Shown in pieces: positions 8,172 through 16,999 of a DNA stretch of 64,000 bases (the first letter of the stretch is position 1; each line of letters begins with the position of its first letter). The notes under the pieces are model-generated. The model was not told where the DNA came from and ran no database searches. It saw nothing but the letters and a program-made list of their open reading frames with translations. A program made the translations under genes and the position numbers. The stretch covers positions 1-64,000 of the forward strand of contig NZ_NKJE01000015.1 in NCBI RefSeq assembly GCF_002256285.1. The letters are read 5' to 3'. Origin of the DNA: Flavobacterium sp. BFFFF1 (GTDB lineage Bacteria > Bacteroidota > Bacteroidia > Flavobacteriales > Flavobacteriaceae).

Positions 8172-11100
8172 ATGCAACAAAAATCCTTTTCTAAAAAATT
8201 ATGGTTTGGATCGGCGCTACTGCTAAGTTGTTTCTTCATGGAAGCCCAAATCGTTACAAGCGGAGCAGATGACGGTTCTGACGGTACACTGCGGTCAGAA
8301 ATCGCCGACGCCCCGCCTGGTGGTATCATCACATTTGGACTTACGGTTACAAATGTCACCTTGACCATGGGACAAATCACTATTGACAAATCACTCACCA
8401 TTACAGGAAATTTGATTTCGAATACTACTATCGATGGCGGTGGCAACAGCAGAATTTTCGAAATTACTTCCGGAAATGTATTGATTAATGACCTTATACT
8501 GACCAATGGACTAGCGGACAACGGCGGCGGTATTTATGTATCTGGCGCAACGCTGACAATGAATAATACCACACTGTTGAACAACGTCGCCAATGGCGCG
8601 AGTGGGAGCGGCGGCGGAATTTTCGCCGGTACCGGATCAACATTAAACTTAACGGGATGCACGGTTTCCGGAAATCAGGCCAATAGGGCTGGTGGCGGAA
8701 TCGAAGCTATAGCGGGAACAACCTTAACTTTGAACAATGTCAGTCTGAACACAAACAACGCTGGCGTTGCCCCTGCTACGGCAGCTCCAGGGAATGGTGG
8801 CGGATTGCACGTGACAGGAAATGCTACCGTAATGATCACCGGAGGCACGGTGAACAATAATAAATCCGCGGCAGAAGGCGGTGGTTTGTGGAACGGTTCC
8901 GGAACGATGGATATCAACGGTACAGCAATTATCGGAAATACCGCGTCGGGTGCGTTATCAGACAACGGCGGTGGCGGAATTTACAACCTCAATGGGGGAA
9001 CGCTTACGATAGAAAATGCAAATATTGCCGACAATGATGCCGATGGCGCAGCGGGTAGCGGCGGCGGAATCTTAAATGATGTTGGCGCATCGCTGACAAT
9101 CACCAATTCATTTATTACCGGCAATACGTCCAACCGTGCGGGTGGAGGTATCGAAAATAACGTTGGGACGGTCACCCTGAACAACGTGAACCTAAATGGA
9201 AATACGACCAATACATCACCTGGAAACGGAGGAGGGCTGCATGTAACCGGAGCAGGAACCGTGGGAGTTAATGGCGGTACCGTCAATACCAATACTGCTG
9301 GAGCTGAAGGTGGCGGCTTGTGGAACGGTACTGGGACAATGACCGTCATCGGCACAACGATTTCAGGAAATTCTGCAGCAGGCGCCGGAGCAGATCAAGG
9401 AGGCGGCGGAATTTACAACCTGAACGGAGGAACCTTAATTGTAGAGAATGCTTCTATCAGCAACAACATGGCTACCGGAACCGCAGGCAGCGGCGGTGGA
9501 ATCTTAAACGACGTTGGCTCGCATCTCACCATTACCGATTCTTCAATCACAGGAAACTCAGCAATTCGAGCCGGTGGTGGAATTGAAGACAATTCAGGAT
9601 CAGGTACCATCATACTCGACAACGTGAATTTAAATGGAAACAGCGTATCAGGGCCTCCAGGAAATGGCGGTGGACTGCACATCACCGGTGGCGGAAGCGC
9701 GATGATTACCGGAGGAACTGTGAATAATAACACCGCTGCGGCTGAAGGCGGAGGTCTGTGGAATGGAACCGGTACGATGACAATTGACGGCACCGTTATC
9801 GGCGGAAATACCGCTAGTGGTGCTGGTGCTGACCAGGGCGGTGGCGGCGTTTATAACCTCAATGCCGGAACATTGGTGATCATGAACGCTACAATCAGCG
9901 GCAATAATGCCAATGGTACTTTGGGAAGCGGCGGTGGAATCTTAAACGATGTCGGCTCGCAACTATCCATTACCAATTCCGAAATAAGTGGAAATACCGC
10001 TGTTCGCGCTGGAGGAGGCATTGAAGACAATTCTGGAAACAGCACCATCATACTTACCAATGTCAGCCTAAATGGAAATACCGTTTCAGGCCCTCCGGGA
10101 AATGGTGGGGGCTTACACATCACCGGAGCCGGAAACGCAACGATTACAGGTGGAACCGTAAATGGAAATACGGCGGCGTTAGAAGGCGGCGGCCTATGGA
10201 ACGGCTCCGGAATTATGACCGTTTCAGGAACCGAAATTAATGGCAATACTTCAACAGGTGCTGCTGCAGACGATGGTGGTGGCGCAATCTTTAATACTGC
10301 AGGAACCCTAAATATAACCGATTCCACCATTGCAGGCAATAGGGCGACTGGAACCAGCGGAAGCGGAGGTGCAGTTTTAAGCCTTGCGGGAACGGTAACG
10401 ATAACAAATACTATTTTTGACACCAACAGCGCAAACCGCGCTGGCGGGGCTATTGAATTGGTTAACGGCACACTGAATGTAACTGATTCCGATTTAACCA
10501 ACAACGATGTCGATGGTACCGCAGGAACACCAAACCCTGGAAATGGTGGTGCATTGCATATCACAGGCGCAGTGACCGCAACGATCACCGGAGGTACTGT
10601 TAATGGCAATGATGCAAGACGTGAAGGCGGCGGTTTATGGAATCAGGCTGGAAGCATCATGACCGTAAATGCAGTGACTATTGATTCCAACACGGCCAGC
10701 GGACCTGATGTAAATCACGGCGGCGGAGGTATCTTTAACAACGGAGGTGATCTTGTAGTCAACAATTCTACAATCTCCAATAACGTTGCAGACGGTACAC
10801 TCGGAAACGGCGGCGGACTTCACGTTAAAGCAGGAGTAGCGACGGTTTTACTCAGCACGTTCTCCGGGAATTCTTCGCTGAACAACGGTGGTGGACTGTA
10901 CAACAACACCGTATTAACCGTAAATGCCTCAACGATTGCTGATAACAGTGCGGCAGTCAATGGTGGTGGCATCGCAAACAACAGTACGCTTGCGGTAAGC
11001 CTTAAAAACAGTATTGTCGCTACAAACACCGCTACAGCCGGTTTTGATATTTCAAATGCTATAGGAACATTCACTTCAAATGGTTATAATTTAATTGGCC

Positions 11101-11612
11101 AGGATGATACAAACATTTTCCCAAGCCAGTCCACGGACCTCGAAGGGACGGCGACTGTTCTGATTGATCCATTAGTCGGAGCGCTTTCGGACAACGGAGG
11201 CAATACCTTCACGCATGCTTTGCTTGCAAACAGTCCGGCTTATAATATGGGCGACCCTGCAGACCTGTTTAATGACCAGAATGATAATGCTGTTTTCGCT
11301 GGGCGAAGAGATATCGGTTCGTCTGAAGCACAAACCATGCTGGGAATCGACGATGTGACCTTGAGCAATTCCAAAAGAAGCATGGTGTATCCGAATCCTT
11401 CAAACAGTGGCATTATCAACATTGCCCTCGCATCTTTGGGTACGGTTTCTGCATCGATTGTTGAAGTGGGATCCGGAAAAACAGTACGACAGTTGCAATT
11501 GAATAATATATCAACCCAGATCAGCGTAAGCGATTTCTCAACAGGCGTGTATATTGTACAGCTGGTTGGAGATGATTTTACCGAAACGCACAGGCTGATT
11601 CTCGGAAAATAA
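8172..11612 (+). CDS. Giant T9SS type A-sorted beta-helix surface protein
   Basis: 1146-residue secreted protein. The signal peptide ends FFMEA|Q (residue 25). The body is a Gly/Asn/Thr-rich right-handed parallel beta-helix made of short turns of the type 'GGGI.N..G.LTI.NS.I.GN.A', like Pmp/choice-of-anchor repeats. At a larger scale it is six tandem blocks of 144-149 residues that start at bases 8526, 8973, 9405, 9843, 10281 and 10725; the last is partial. The C-terminal ~80 residues (VYPNPSNSGIINI...FSTGVYIVQLVG...HRLILGK) are a type A T9SS sorting domain, normally cleaved on secretion and surface attachment. Probably an adhesin or carbohydrate-binding surface protein; no catalytic domain was recognised. 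Confidence 0.92.
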   Translation: MQQKSFSKKLWFGSALLLSCFFMEAQIVTSGADDGSDGTLRSEIADAPPGGIITFGLTVTNVTLTMGQITIDKSLTITGNLISNTTIDGGGNSRIFEITSGNVLINDLILTNGLADNGGGIYVSGATLTMNNTTLLNNVANGASGSGGGIFAGTGSTLNLTGCTVSGNQANRAGGGIEAIAGTTLTLNNVSLNTNNAGVAPATAAPGNGGGLHVTGNATVMITGGTVNNNKSAAEGGGLWNGSGTMDINGTAIIGNTASGALSDNGGGGIYNLNGGTLTIENANIADNDADGAAGSGGGILNDVGASLTITNSFITGNTSNRAGGGIENNVGTVTLNNVNLNGNTTNTSPGNGGGLHVTGAGTVGVNGGTVNTNTAGAEGGGLWNGTGTMTVIGTTISGNSAAGAGADQGGGGIYNLNGGTLIVENASISNNMATGTAGSGGGILNDVGSHLTITDSSITGNSAIRAGGGIEDNSGSGTIILDNVNLNGNSVSGPPGNGGGLHITGGGSAMITGGTVNNNTAAAEGGGLWNGTGTMTIDGTVIGGNTASGAGADQGGGGVYNLNAGTLVIMNATISGNNANGTLGSGGGILNDVGSQLSITNSEISGNTAVRAGGGIEDNSGNSTIILTNVSLNGNTVSGPPGNGGGLHITGAGNATITGGTVNGNTAALEGGGLWNGSGIMTVSGTEINGNTSTGAAADDGGGAIFNTAGTLNITDSTIAGNRATGTSGSGGAVLSLAGTVTITNTIFDTNSANRAGGAIELVNGTLNVTDSDLTNNDVDGTAGTPNPGNGGALHITGAVTATITGGTVNGNDARREGGGLWNQAGSIMTVNAVTIDSNTASGPDVNHGGGGIFNNGGDLVVNNSTISNNVADGTLGNGGGLHVKAGVATVLLSTFSGNSSLNNGGGLYNNTVLTVNASTIADNSAAVNGGGIANNSTLAVSLKNSIVATNTATAGFDISNAIGTFTSNGYNLIGQDDTNIFPSQSTDLEGTATVLIDPLVGALSDNGGNTFTHALLANSPAYNMGDPADLFNDQNDNAVFAGRRDIGSSEAQTMLGIDDVTLSNSKRSMVYPNPSNSGIINIALASLGTVSASIVEVGSGKTVRQLQLNNISTQISVSDFSTGVYIVQLVGDDFTETHRLILGK
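8526..11100 (+). repeat. Tandem ~432-447 bp coding repeats
   Basis: Six in-frame blocks begin with Gly-Gly-(Ile/Val/Ala)-(Tyr/Phe)-like codons at 8526, 8973, 9405, 9843, 10281 and 10725. The steps are 447, 432, 438, 438 and 444 bases, all multiples of three. Blocks 2-4 are the most alike, for example GGGIYNLNGGTL and GSGGGILNDVG recur. This suggests recent block duplication. Confidence 0.85.
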
Positions 11613-11634
11613 TATTTGGTTAGTTAGTTTGAAA

Positions 11635-11669
11635 GGCCCCTGACACAGCAATGTTCAGGGGCTTTTTTA
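11635..11669 (+). terminator. Intrinsic terminator of the beta-helix gene
   Basis: Stem GGCCCCTGA/TCAGGGGC followed by TTTTTT. The hairpin's distal end touches the stop codon of the convergent GNAT gene (11667-11669). Confidence 0.88.
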
Positions 11670-12263
11670 CATTTTCAGTTCGAGTGCTTCTCTTACCTCC
11701 GGCCATTCGGATTTGAGTATGCTGAGTACGATGCTGTCACGGCGGCCTCCATCCGCTTTTGGCATATTCGAGCGCAACACACCGTCAATTTTACATCCGA
11801 TACTTTTCATGGCAGCGATACTTCGGTGGTTATCGTTATCTGCACGAAATTCGACGCGTTCCATCCCCAGCTGTTCAAATGCGTAGGACAGCAACAGGTA
11901 CTTACAATGTTTATTAAGCCCGGTCCCCTGAAAATCCCTGCCATACCAGGTGTACCCCAGTTGTAAAGTAGCCAACTGGAACTGAATATCGTAAAAACGC
12001 GTGCTTCCGGCATAACGCTGTGATTGCTTATCAAACACGATGAATGGAAACTCAGTCCTGTTTTCCCTCGCCGCCATAGCGATATTGATATAATTTTCGA
12101 GGTTTTTCCGTCCGTTGGCGCGTACCAAAGAAAAATGCCAGATTTCCGGTTCATTTTCCGAAAAACCCAACAGGTTCTCGACGTCATCGTAGCGCAAAGG
12201 CCGCAACAGCACACGCTCATCTTCGAGAATCAATTCCTGATTGAAGTCAAAATGGTGATTCAT
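11667..12263 (-). CDS. GNAT acetyltransferase (RimJ/RimL-like)
   Basis: 198-residue Gcn5-related N-acetyltransferase. It starts with the usual RimJ/L opening (LEDERVLLRPLRYDDVENLLGF) and contains the acetyl-CoA-binding region around YTWYGRDFQGTGLNKHCKYLLLSYAFEQLGMERVEFRADNDN-type sequence, ending in an IGCKIDGVLR turn. Family members acetylate ribosomal protein N-termini, small amines or antibiotics; the substrate here is unknown. The ATG at 12263 is chosen over an upstream ATG at 12296 because homology-like sequence begins after it. It lies 87 bases downstream of purM. Confidence 0.85.
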   Translation of the reverse strand: MNHHFDFNQELILEDERVLLRPLRYDDVENLLGFSENEPEIWHFSLVRANGRKNLENYINIAMAARENRTEFPFIVFDKQSQRYAGSTRFYDIQFQLATLQLGYTWYGRDFQGTGLNKHCKYLLLSYAFEQLGMERVEFRADNDNHRSIAAMKSIGCKIDGVLRSNMPKADGGRRDSIVLSILKSEWPEVREALELKM

Positions 12264-12350
12264 GGGATATTTTTTTAGCCCGGATGGGAGCGGCATCCTT
12301 TTTTCCCGTTTTTCAGGGAAAAAAGATACAGCGGACAGCCGGATCAGCTC

Positions 12351-13529
12351 CTAATATTCGAACGTGCCAAACTCACTTTGTATCGTCAGCTTTTTGTTGT
12401 CGGCGGCTTCTACCCTACCCACGACTTTAGCGGCGATATCGAATGATTTCGAAATGGCAATGATGTCATCGGCGATCGCTGCGGGTACATAGAGTTCCAT
12501 GCGGTGCCCACAGTTGAATACCTGGTACATTTCTTTCCAGTCGGTTGCCGATTGCTGTTGGATTAACCTGAACAATGGCGGAACCTCAAAAAGATTGTCT
12601 TTAATGATGTGGAGGTTCTCTACAAAATGCAGGATTTTAGTTTGGGCGCCGCCGCTGCAGTGCACCATGCCGTGAATTTGTGTCGCGTTGTATTGTGAAA
12701 GTATTTTTTTGATCACCGGCGCATACGTCCGCGTGGGTGAAAGCACCAGTTTTCCCGCGTCCAAAGGGCTTCCTTCGTCAGCTTCGGTGAGTTTCAAACT
12801 TCCGGAATACACTAGTGCTGACGGAACAAGCGCGTCAAAACTCTCGGGATATTTTTCGCTAAGGTATTTGGAAAACACATCGTGGCGTGCGGATGTGAGT
12901 CCGTTGCTGCCCATGCCTCCATTGTATTCCTTTTCATAAGTCGCCTTACCAAACGACGCAAGCCCAACGATCACATCGCCTGGCCGGATGTTTGCGTTGT
13001 CAATCACATCGCTGCGTTTCATCCTTGCGGTTACGGTTGAGTCCACGATAATTGTCCGGACAAGATCACCGACATCAGCGGTCTCGCCTCCCGTGGAATG
13101 GATCGTGACGCCGAATTTCGACAATTCATCGATTAGTGATTGGGTTCCTGTTATGATTGCGGCGATTACTTCCGATGGGATCAGGTTTTTGTTGCGTCCT
13201 ATGGTGGATGAAAGCAGGATATTGTCAGTAGCGCCTACGCATAGTAAATCGTCGATATTCATGATCAGTGCATCCTGTGCAATGCCTTTCCATACAGAAA
13301 GATCTCCTGTTTCCTTCCAATACAGGTACGCCAATGAAGATTTAGTGCCGGCACCATCGGCATGCATGATAATGCAATGGTCGCCATCGTTGGTTAAATA
13401 ATCAGGGATAATTTTACAGAAAGCTTTCGGGAAAAGGCCTTTGTCGATGTTTTTAATGGCGTTGTGTACGTCTTCCTTGGAAGCGGAAACCCCGCGCATG
13501 GCGTAGCGTTTACTGGTATCGGAACTCAT
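12351..13529 (-). CDS. purM: Phosphoribosylformylglycinamidine cyclo-ligase (AIR synthetase)
   Basis: 392-residue ATP-dependent enzyme of de novo purine synthesis that closes the imidazole ring of FGAM to give AIR. It has the PurM/HypE/SelD fold: an N-terminal dimer half with HADGAGTKSSLA and IMNIDDLLCVGA, and a C-terminal half with GLASFGKATYE and GMVHCSGGAQ. The sequence is of the longer, divergent Bacteroidota type rather than the ~345-residue proteobacterial form. The start at 13529 (MSSDTSKRYAM) is supported by a -7 box at 13554-13561, which would overlap the longer frame. No other pur gene is nearby. Confidence 0.9.
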   Translation of the reverse strand: MSSDTSKRYAMRGVSASKEDVHNAIKNIDKGLFPKAFCKIIPDYLTNDGDHCIIMHADGAGTKSSLAYLYWKETGDLSVWKGIAQDALIMNIDDLLCVGATDNILLSSTIGRNKNLIPSEVIAAIITGTQSLIDELSKFGVTIHSTGGETADVGDLVRTIIVDSTVTARMKRSDVIDNANIRPGDVIVGLASFGKATYEKEYNGGMGSNGLTSARHDVFSKYLSEKYPESFDALVPSALVYSGSLKLTEADEGSPLDAGKLVLSPTRTYAPVIKKILSQYNATQIHGMVHCSGGAQTKILHFVENLHIIKDNLFEVPPLFRLIQQQSATDWKEMYQVFNCGHRMELYVPAAIADDIIAISKSFDIAAKVVGRVEAADNKKLTIQSEFGTFEY

Positions 13530-13553
13530 CTTGACGGTTGTGTTGTTGTGTGG

Positions 13554-13561
13554 CAAAGGTA
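13554..13561 (-). promoter_or_regulatory. Promoter -7 element for purM
   Basis: Leftward TACCTTTG matches TAnnTTTG exactly, 24 bases before the chosen ATG. Confidence 0.5.
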
Positions 13562-13565
13562 GGTA

Positions 13566-13604
13566 TAAAAAAAAAGCCTTCCAAGCCAGATTGGCTTAAA
13601 GGAC
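13566..13604 (-). terminator. Intrinsic terminator of the aspartyl protease gene
   Basis: Leftward hairpin CCTTTAAGCC/GGCTTGGAAGG with a small bulge and loop AATCT, followed by a run of nine or more T. The 5' arm overlaps the stop codon of the protease gene and the tail lies just before the purM promoter. Confidence 0.75.
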
Positions 13605-14918
13605 GCTTTTCATTTCCAGCTTAAATTTCAGGATGGTATTATCCCGCTGCACTTCGAGCAACAACTTCCGTCCGTCATCGGATTTGAGCATTTCGTTAAT
13701 TTCTTCCAGGGTGTACCGATAGCTTTGGGAATTATTAATCGTGAGCAGCACATCACCCTGCTTTATTCCGACAACATCGGCCGGCGAACCTTTCCGTACG
13801 GAAGCAATTTCATACACCGGTTTAAGTTCAAACTGGTACTTGATATCCATTTCGTTGCCGCTGCTAAATTCAATTTTAACGGAACTGGACGTACCATTCC
13901 GCTGTTTTTTTTCCTGAACCATTTTCAGCCCCACGTGATGCAATTCAATGCCGCTGGTATTACAGTGAAACGGCAGATCAAAATTGGCATTTTTCCGGAG
14001 ATAAAACTTACTGTTTTTGTAATCCAAAATCACATGAAACCGTTTGAGCACTTCACCTCCAATGGATCCGAGCCTGTCATCAACCATCTTTACATTGCGC
14101 AGCGAAACGGTATCCGGGAATGACACTACCGGCCTGGTAAAATGGAAGTCATCCAGTTTGAAATCGGTAATGCGGGCCTTTTTCCCAAATACCGGACCGC
14201 TGAAGCCACGACCCAGAAAGTCATCAAAATTACGCTCCGGAATATTAATTTTATCCGACTTTTTATCAAACAGCCAAATCGCGTCGCTGTTACCGGTATC
14301 CAGAAGTAATTTGGCGTTGATCTGATCGTCTCCGGTCTTCACCGACGAAATGACATAGGGCTTATTGCGTTCAATCGTGATATCAAGCGGTGTGTAGTCT
14401 TTCGTTAGCTTACCGATATTCGTTTTTGCACGGTTGTATATCACGAGCTTTTTCCGGGCATAATTAATTTTCACGAGATAATCCCTGAAAAACTGATAAC
14501 CGATAATGCCGTTTACGGGCATCCCAAGACTCGAAGACAAATTCATTAATTCGTCGATGACAATTAATATTTCCTGGTGTTTAAATCCAAGTCCGCCTAA
14601 CTCAAGTGTATTGTTTTTTGACTTCAGCCCTTCAACGCCTTCCTGGTTTCCAAGACCGCGCAACGTAATTTTCTCCACATCATACAATGGGACTTCGTCT
14701 TTTTCATCAAGGCTGAACAATATCGTTTCCTCAACACCCGAGTCAAGCAGGAAACTGAGTTCAACGCCATTTACAGAAACCGGAATGATAACGAGGTTAT
14801 TGACCAATTTGAAAGGGAGGATCACTTTGTTCTTTTCGGGGAATGTTGAAAATCCTTCCTGAGCCCTCCCGAGGAATGCACAAAAGATGGTGCAGATTAT
14901 CGCTAAGAAAGTTTTCAT
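13596..14918 (-). CDS. Secreted retropepsin-like aspartyl protease with PDZ domain
   Basis: 440 residues. The signal peptide ends FLGRA|Q near residue 19. Two pepsin/retropepsin-like lobes carry catalytic-type motifs LLDSG (D59) and LLLDTG (D207), each followed by the hydrophobic-hydrophobic-Gly pattern (VNGIIGYQFF and LGSIGGEVLKRF). A C-terminal PDZ domain (~350-430) includes VRKGSPADVVGIKQGDVLLTIN. The layout is that of Bacteroidota 'aspartyl protease family' proteins of unknown substrate, acting in the periplasm or at the outer membrane. The first motif has Ser in place of Thr (DSG), which is still compatible with activity. Confidence 0.85.
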   Translation of the reverse strand: MKTFLAIICTIFCAFLGRAQEGFSTFPEKNKVILPFKLVNNLVIIPVSVNGVELSFLLDSGVEETILFSLDEKDEVPLYDVEKITLRGLGNQEGVEGLKSKNNTLELGGLGFKHQEILIVIDELMNLSSSLGMPVNGIIGYQFFRDYLVKINYARKKLVIYNRAKTNIGKLTKDYTPLDITIERNKPYVISSVKTGDDQINAKLLLDTGNSDAIWLFDKKSDKINIPERNFDDFLGRGFSGPVFGKKARITDFKLDDFHFTRPVVSFPDTVSLRNVKMVDDRLGSIGGEVLKRFHVILDYKNSKFYLRKNANFDLPFHCNTSGIELHHVGLKMVQEKKQRNGTSSSVKIEFSSGNEMDIKYQFELKPVYEIASVRKGSPADVVGIKQGDVLLTINNSQSYRYTLEEINEMLKSDDGRKLLLEVQRDNTILKFKLEMKSVL

Positions 14919-15040
14919 CGTAATTTTTTATTAAAATTATAAAATAATTACCGAATACGTATAATCTGACAATTTAAAAACACCTCCAGAAATTGGAAGG
15001 CAGTAAAAAAAATTGCAATTTTGCACGCAAATCATTTCAT

Positions 15041-16231
15041 ATGCCGAAAGTATCACACAAAGGAAGCAACATGCCGGAATCTCCAATCAGGAAATTGGTT
15101 CCCTATTCAGAAATTGCTAAAAAGAAAGGCCACAAGGTGTACCACCTGAACATTGGGCAGCCTGATATCCGCACACCGGAAGTGGCTATGAATTCGATTA
15201 AGAATCTCGACATTAAGGTTTTAGAATACAGCCACTCTGCAGGGTTTGAAAGCTATAGAAACAAGCTGTCGCAATATTATAAAAATCATGGCCTTCCTAT
15301 TGATGTCGCGGACATCATCATTACAACAGGCGGCTCTGAAGCTTTACTTTTTGCTATGGGCAGCACTATGGATGTAGATGATGAGATTATCATTCCTGAA
15401 CCATTTTATGCCAACTACAATGGCTTTTCCACTGCTTCAGGTGTGAAAGTTGTACCTGTAATTTCGACTATAGAAACTGGGTTTGCGTTGCCTCCGATTG
15501 CCGATTTTGAAAAACTGATCACTGCGAAGACTAAGGCAATCCTGATCTGCAATCCAGGAAATCCAACCGGCTATCTCTATTCAAAGGAGGAGATGATGCA
15601 ATTGGCAGAACTGGTTAAGAAATACGATCTTTTCCTGATTGCTGATGAAGTGTACCGCGAATTTACCTATGACGGCGACACCCACTATTCTGTAATGAAC
15701 ATTCCTGGAATCGAAGAAAATGCCATCATGATTGATTCTGTGTCTAAAAGATACAGTATGTGTGGCGCGAGAATCGGCTGCATTGTCTCAAAGAATAAGG
15801 AAGTCATGGCCACCGCAATGAAATTTGCACAGGCAAGACTGAGTCCGCCCACTTTCGCGCAGATTGCCAGTGAAGCCGCTTTAGATACGCCACAGAGTTA
15901 CTTCGACGAGGTAATCTCTGAATACAGGGAGCGTCGGGACATTCTTATCGCGGAGCTGAATAAGATTGATGGTGTAAAAGTGGCGAAGCCTAAAGGTGCG
16001 TTCTATTGCATCGCACAATTGCCTATTGACAACGCGGATAAATTTGCACAATGGCTGTTGGAATCGTTCGATTACAATGGCGAAACCGTGATGGTAGCGC
16101 CAGCTGCAGGATTTTATTCTACGCCCGGCGTTGGCTTAAATGAGGTCAGGATCGCTTACGTACTCAAAAAGGAAGACCTTATCAAAAGCGTGCACATCCT
16201 TAAAGAAGCATTGCAGGTTTATAACTCCTGA
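15041..16231 (+). CDS. PLP-dependent class I/II aminotransferase (aspartate aminotransferase-like)
   Basis: 396-residue fold-type I aminotransferase. It shows the substrate/PLP pocket features NIGQPDIRTPE, TTGGSEALLFA, NPGNPTG (N171), ADEVYREF (D202, Y205), the Schiff-base lysine in SVSKRYSMCGARIG (K236) and the following arginine. The group transfers amino groups between amino acids and 2-oxo acids; aspartate or aromatic substrates are most likely but unproven. The ATG at 15041 is preferred over an in-frame ATG at 14993, since the extension is Asn/Lys-rich leader-like sequence overlapping the promoter area. The 3' end overlaps the convergent membrane protein gene by 13 bases. Confidence 0.9.
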   Translation: MPKVSHKGSNMPESPIRKLVPYSEIAKKKGHKVYHLNIGQPDIRTPEVAMNSIKNLDIKVLEYSHSAGFESYRNKLSQYYKNHGLPIDVADIIITTGGSEALLFAMGSTMDVDDEIIIPEPFYANYNGFSTASGVKVVPVISTIETGFALPPIADFEKLITAKTKAILICNPGNPTGYLYSKEEMMQLAELVKKYDLFLIADEVYREFTYDGDTHYSVMNIPGIEENAIMIDSVSKRYSMCGARIGCIVSKNKEVMATAMKFAQARLSPPTFAQIASEAALDTPQSYFDEVISEYRERRDILIAELNKIDGVKVAKPKGAFYCIAQLPIDNADKFAQWLLESFDYNGETVMVAPAAGFYSTPGVGLNEVRIAYVLKKEDLIKSVHILKEALQVYNS

Positions 16232-16914
16232 TTTTTAGCAGGCACTGGCTTTGTGCCGGAATAGAAATCGTAGCACACGCCACCGAAACTTCCCCAGGAA
16301 AAATACCAGATTATTTCAATCCACGGAATAGTGCCGTAACACCGTATGCCTAATTTTGTGTCTGGCAAAAGCCAATATTTGTTCCAATAATCCGGTGCGA
16401 TCAATTCAAACAGAATGACATAAATCGGAAAGGCAATAGCCAGAAGCAAAATGCCGGATAGTATTGCTTTTTTTAACAAGTCTGGCCTTTGAAAGAGGAT
16501 AAACAGTGTAAAGCAAATAAAGCTAATAGGGCTTACCAGCATCGAATTGAAGCCCATCGGCGGCAATGACACCATCGCAACGATGCCGATGGCGAACAGA
16601 ATGTAAAAAGTTCCTTTGCGGGTCGGCGTTGCTTCAATTTCGTTTTGCCTGAAGACAAAATTATAAATCGACATCGAAATACCGATAATCACAAAACCAA
16701 CTAAAAAATCTTCAACTGATATTACGGCGTTTCCCAACACCGTGGGCGGCCTCCAATAGTCCCTTAAATACCAGTATTCTGCAATAAATCCCGAGAACCC
16801 ACCGATAAGGCTGGACTTTAGCATTTTACGCCTTAGGTCTTTCTTATGGAAATATATTATCAGCCACAATACAGCTAAAAACAACCCTAAAAACAAATAG
16901 ATATATTGCTCCAT
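16219..16914 (-). CDS. Polytopic membrane protein, possibly lycopene cyclase-domain-like
   Basis: 231 residues with about six or seven hydrophobic helices. Two segments carry acidic residues next to helix starts in a repeat-like way (SVEDFLVGFVIIG and IPWIEIIWYFSWGSFGGVCYDF), resembling the heterodimeric-type lycopene cyclase domain (CrtYc/d, CarR). No carotenoid gene is nearby and the match is by eye only, so function is open. The start at 16914 is chosen because a longer frame to 16962 would run into the upstream terminator. Confidence 0.65.
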   Translation of the reverse strand: MEQYIYLFLGLFLAVLWLIIYFHKKDLRRKMLKSSLIGGFSGFIAEYWYLRDYWRPPTVLGNAVISVEDFLVGFVIIGISMSIYNFVFRQNEIEATPTRKGTFYILFAIGIVAMVSLPPMGFNSMLVSPISFICFTLFILFQRPDLLKKAILSGILLLAIAFPIYVILFELIAPDYWNKYWLLPDTKLGIRCYGTIPWIEIIWYFSWGSFGGVCYDFYSGTKPVPAKNQEL

Positions 16915-16948
16915 GAAGCCAGCTAAAAATTTTGACGAAAATAAATAA

Positions 16949-16983
16949 AAAAAGAGCTCCAAAATATATGAAGCTCTTTTTTG
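16949..16983 (-). terminator. Intrinsic terminator of the T9SS type B gene
   Basis: Hairpin AAAAAAGAGCT/AGCTCTTTTTT with a ~13-base loop. The leftward T-run follows the stop codon of the 17000-21736 gene. Confidence 0.85.
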
Positions 16984-16999
16984 TTGTATTTGAATTAAT

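Noticed and set aside
9851..10609. 252-codon open frame on the minus strand
   Set aside because: It is the Pro-rich antisense shadow of the Gly-rich beta-helix gene; similar shadows recur in each repeat block.
12299..12324. Intrinsic terminator after purM
   Set aside because: The hairpin TTTTTTCCC/GGGAAAAAA has A, not T, at the 3' arm on both strands and no T-tail, so it is only an inverted repeat.
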